From positions 1-6,049 of the forward strand of contig CAZRFK010000100.1 in NCBI GenBank assembly GCA_964599275.1: DNA of 6,049 nt, given 5' to 3'. The stretch is from PUMD01 sp964599275. GTDB taxonomy: Bacteria > Bacillota > Sulfobacillia > SLMV01. The position numbers and the translations under genes are program-made. Shown piece by piece: positions 5,797 to 6,049 of the stretch. The notes under the pieces were generated by a model. That model had not been told where the DNA came from. It saw only the letters and a list, made by a program, of their open reading frames with translations, and did no database searches. Each line of letters opens with the position of its first letter. Position 1 is the first letter of the stretch.

Positions 5797-6047
5797 CTAC
5801 ACCTGACCGGTATATCCTTCATTTATATCTCGCCTATCCAGAACCCGCAGTTCCCCGACCTCCACTCGAAGTCTCCCTATTTCAGATTCAGTGCTTTCCA
5901 CTTCTGACCCGGCTGGGCAGGTGTCGCCATCAGGGGGATAGCCGTACTTGAGATTGAGCAAGTCTTTCGCCTTTCAGGAGCAGCTGTCTTCAAATAATCT
6001 GCTATGAAATTTCCGATCTGTAAGGTTGATTCGCGCGGAGATTTAGT
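5797..6047 (-). pseudogene. Unrecognised coding remnant, broken by a frameshift and cut by the window edge
   Basis: From the right edge one - strand frame reads STLQIGNFIADYLKTAAPER; after a one-base loss near 5965 another frame reads KDLLNLKYGYPPDGDTCPAG, SEVESTESEIGRLRVEVGEL and RVLDRRDINEGYTGQV to a TAG at 5799-5797. Restoring one G (AAG-GAC to AAGAC) joins the two halves smoothly, the same kind of break as in the protease pseudogene downstream. The later part is charged and probably helical. I do not recognise the family. It lies upstream of the protease relic on the same strand, 85 bases before its ribosome site, and the gene start is outside the window. The protein-like composition of both frames is the only evidence, so this stays tentative. 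Confidence 0.4.
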
Positions 6048-6049
6048 GG

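Noticed and set aside
5595..5951. + strand open frame of 118 codons
   Set aside because: Crosses the signal peptide, spacer and upstream remnant antisense; no ribosome site or motif.
5797..6049. Possible riboswitch upstream of the protease relic (GC-rich paired segments near 5880-5950)
   Set aside because: No known riboswitch core could be matched, and the region reads better as broken coding sequence.

Overview
The window looks like a draft-assembly piece of a Gram-positive (monoderm) bacterial chromosome, probably an anaerobic or clostridia-like Firmicute. The evidence is an LPXTG cell-wall anchor on a surface protein, good AAGGAGG-type ribosome sites, and a type IV pilus pilMNO cluster of the kind found in Firmicutes. 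Several proteins are rich in Glu and Asp, which would fit a salt- or alkali-loving lineage. Genus cannot be read from the sequence. A run of exactly 100 N (4801-4900) marks a scaffold gap.

Layout, left to right. (1) 2-514, + strand: C-terminal end of a sortase-anchored surface protein with one DUF11-like repeat, closed by a strong hairpin terminator at 559-596. (2) 645-1118, - strand: a small membrane protein with HxxLDWIPHWD and PDLD motifs, convergent with gene 1. (3) 1119-1476: no recognisable intact gene. (4) 1477-3805, - strand: pilM, pilN and pilO, joined by two ATGA stop/start overlaps. They encode the cytoplasmic and inner-membrane alignment platform of a type IV pilus. (5) 3806-4054: leader of pilM, with a 7-bp tandem repeat. 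(6) 4055-5711, - strand: wreck of a large secreted subtilisin-like (S8) protease with C-terminal Ig-like/fibronectin-like domains. (7) 5797-6047, - strand: a remnant coding stretch of unknown family that runs off the right edge.

The main observation is that about a third of the window (4055-6047) is decayed coding DNA which can be read as protein only by changing frame several times. Each change I could reconstruct is explained by loss of one base. There are also in-frame stops, a substituted catalytic serine motif and a missing catalytic Asp/His/Asn region. The neighbouring pilMNO genes read through about 2.3 kb without a single interruption. That argues for real gene decay rather than poor sequence alone, although the scaffold gap lies inside the decayed gene. 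I saw no CRISPR array, tRNA, rRNA, intact insertion sequence or clearly new system.
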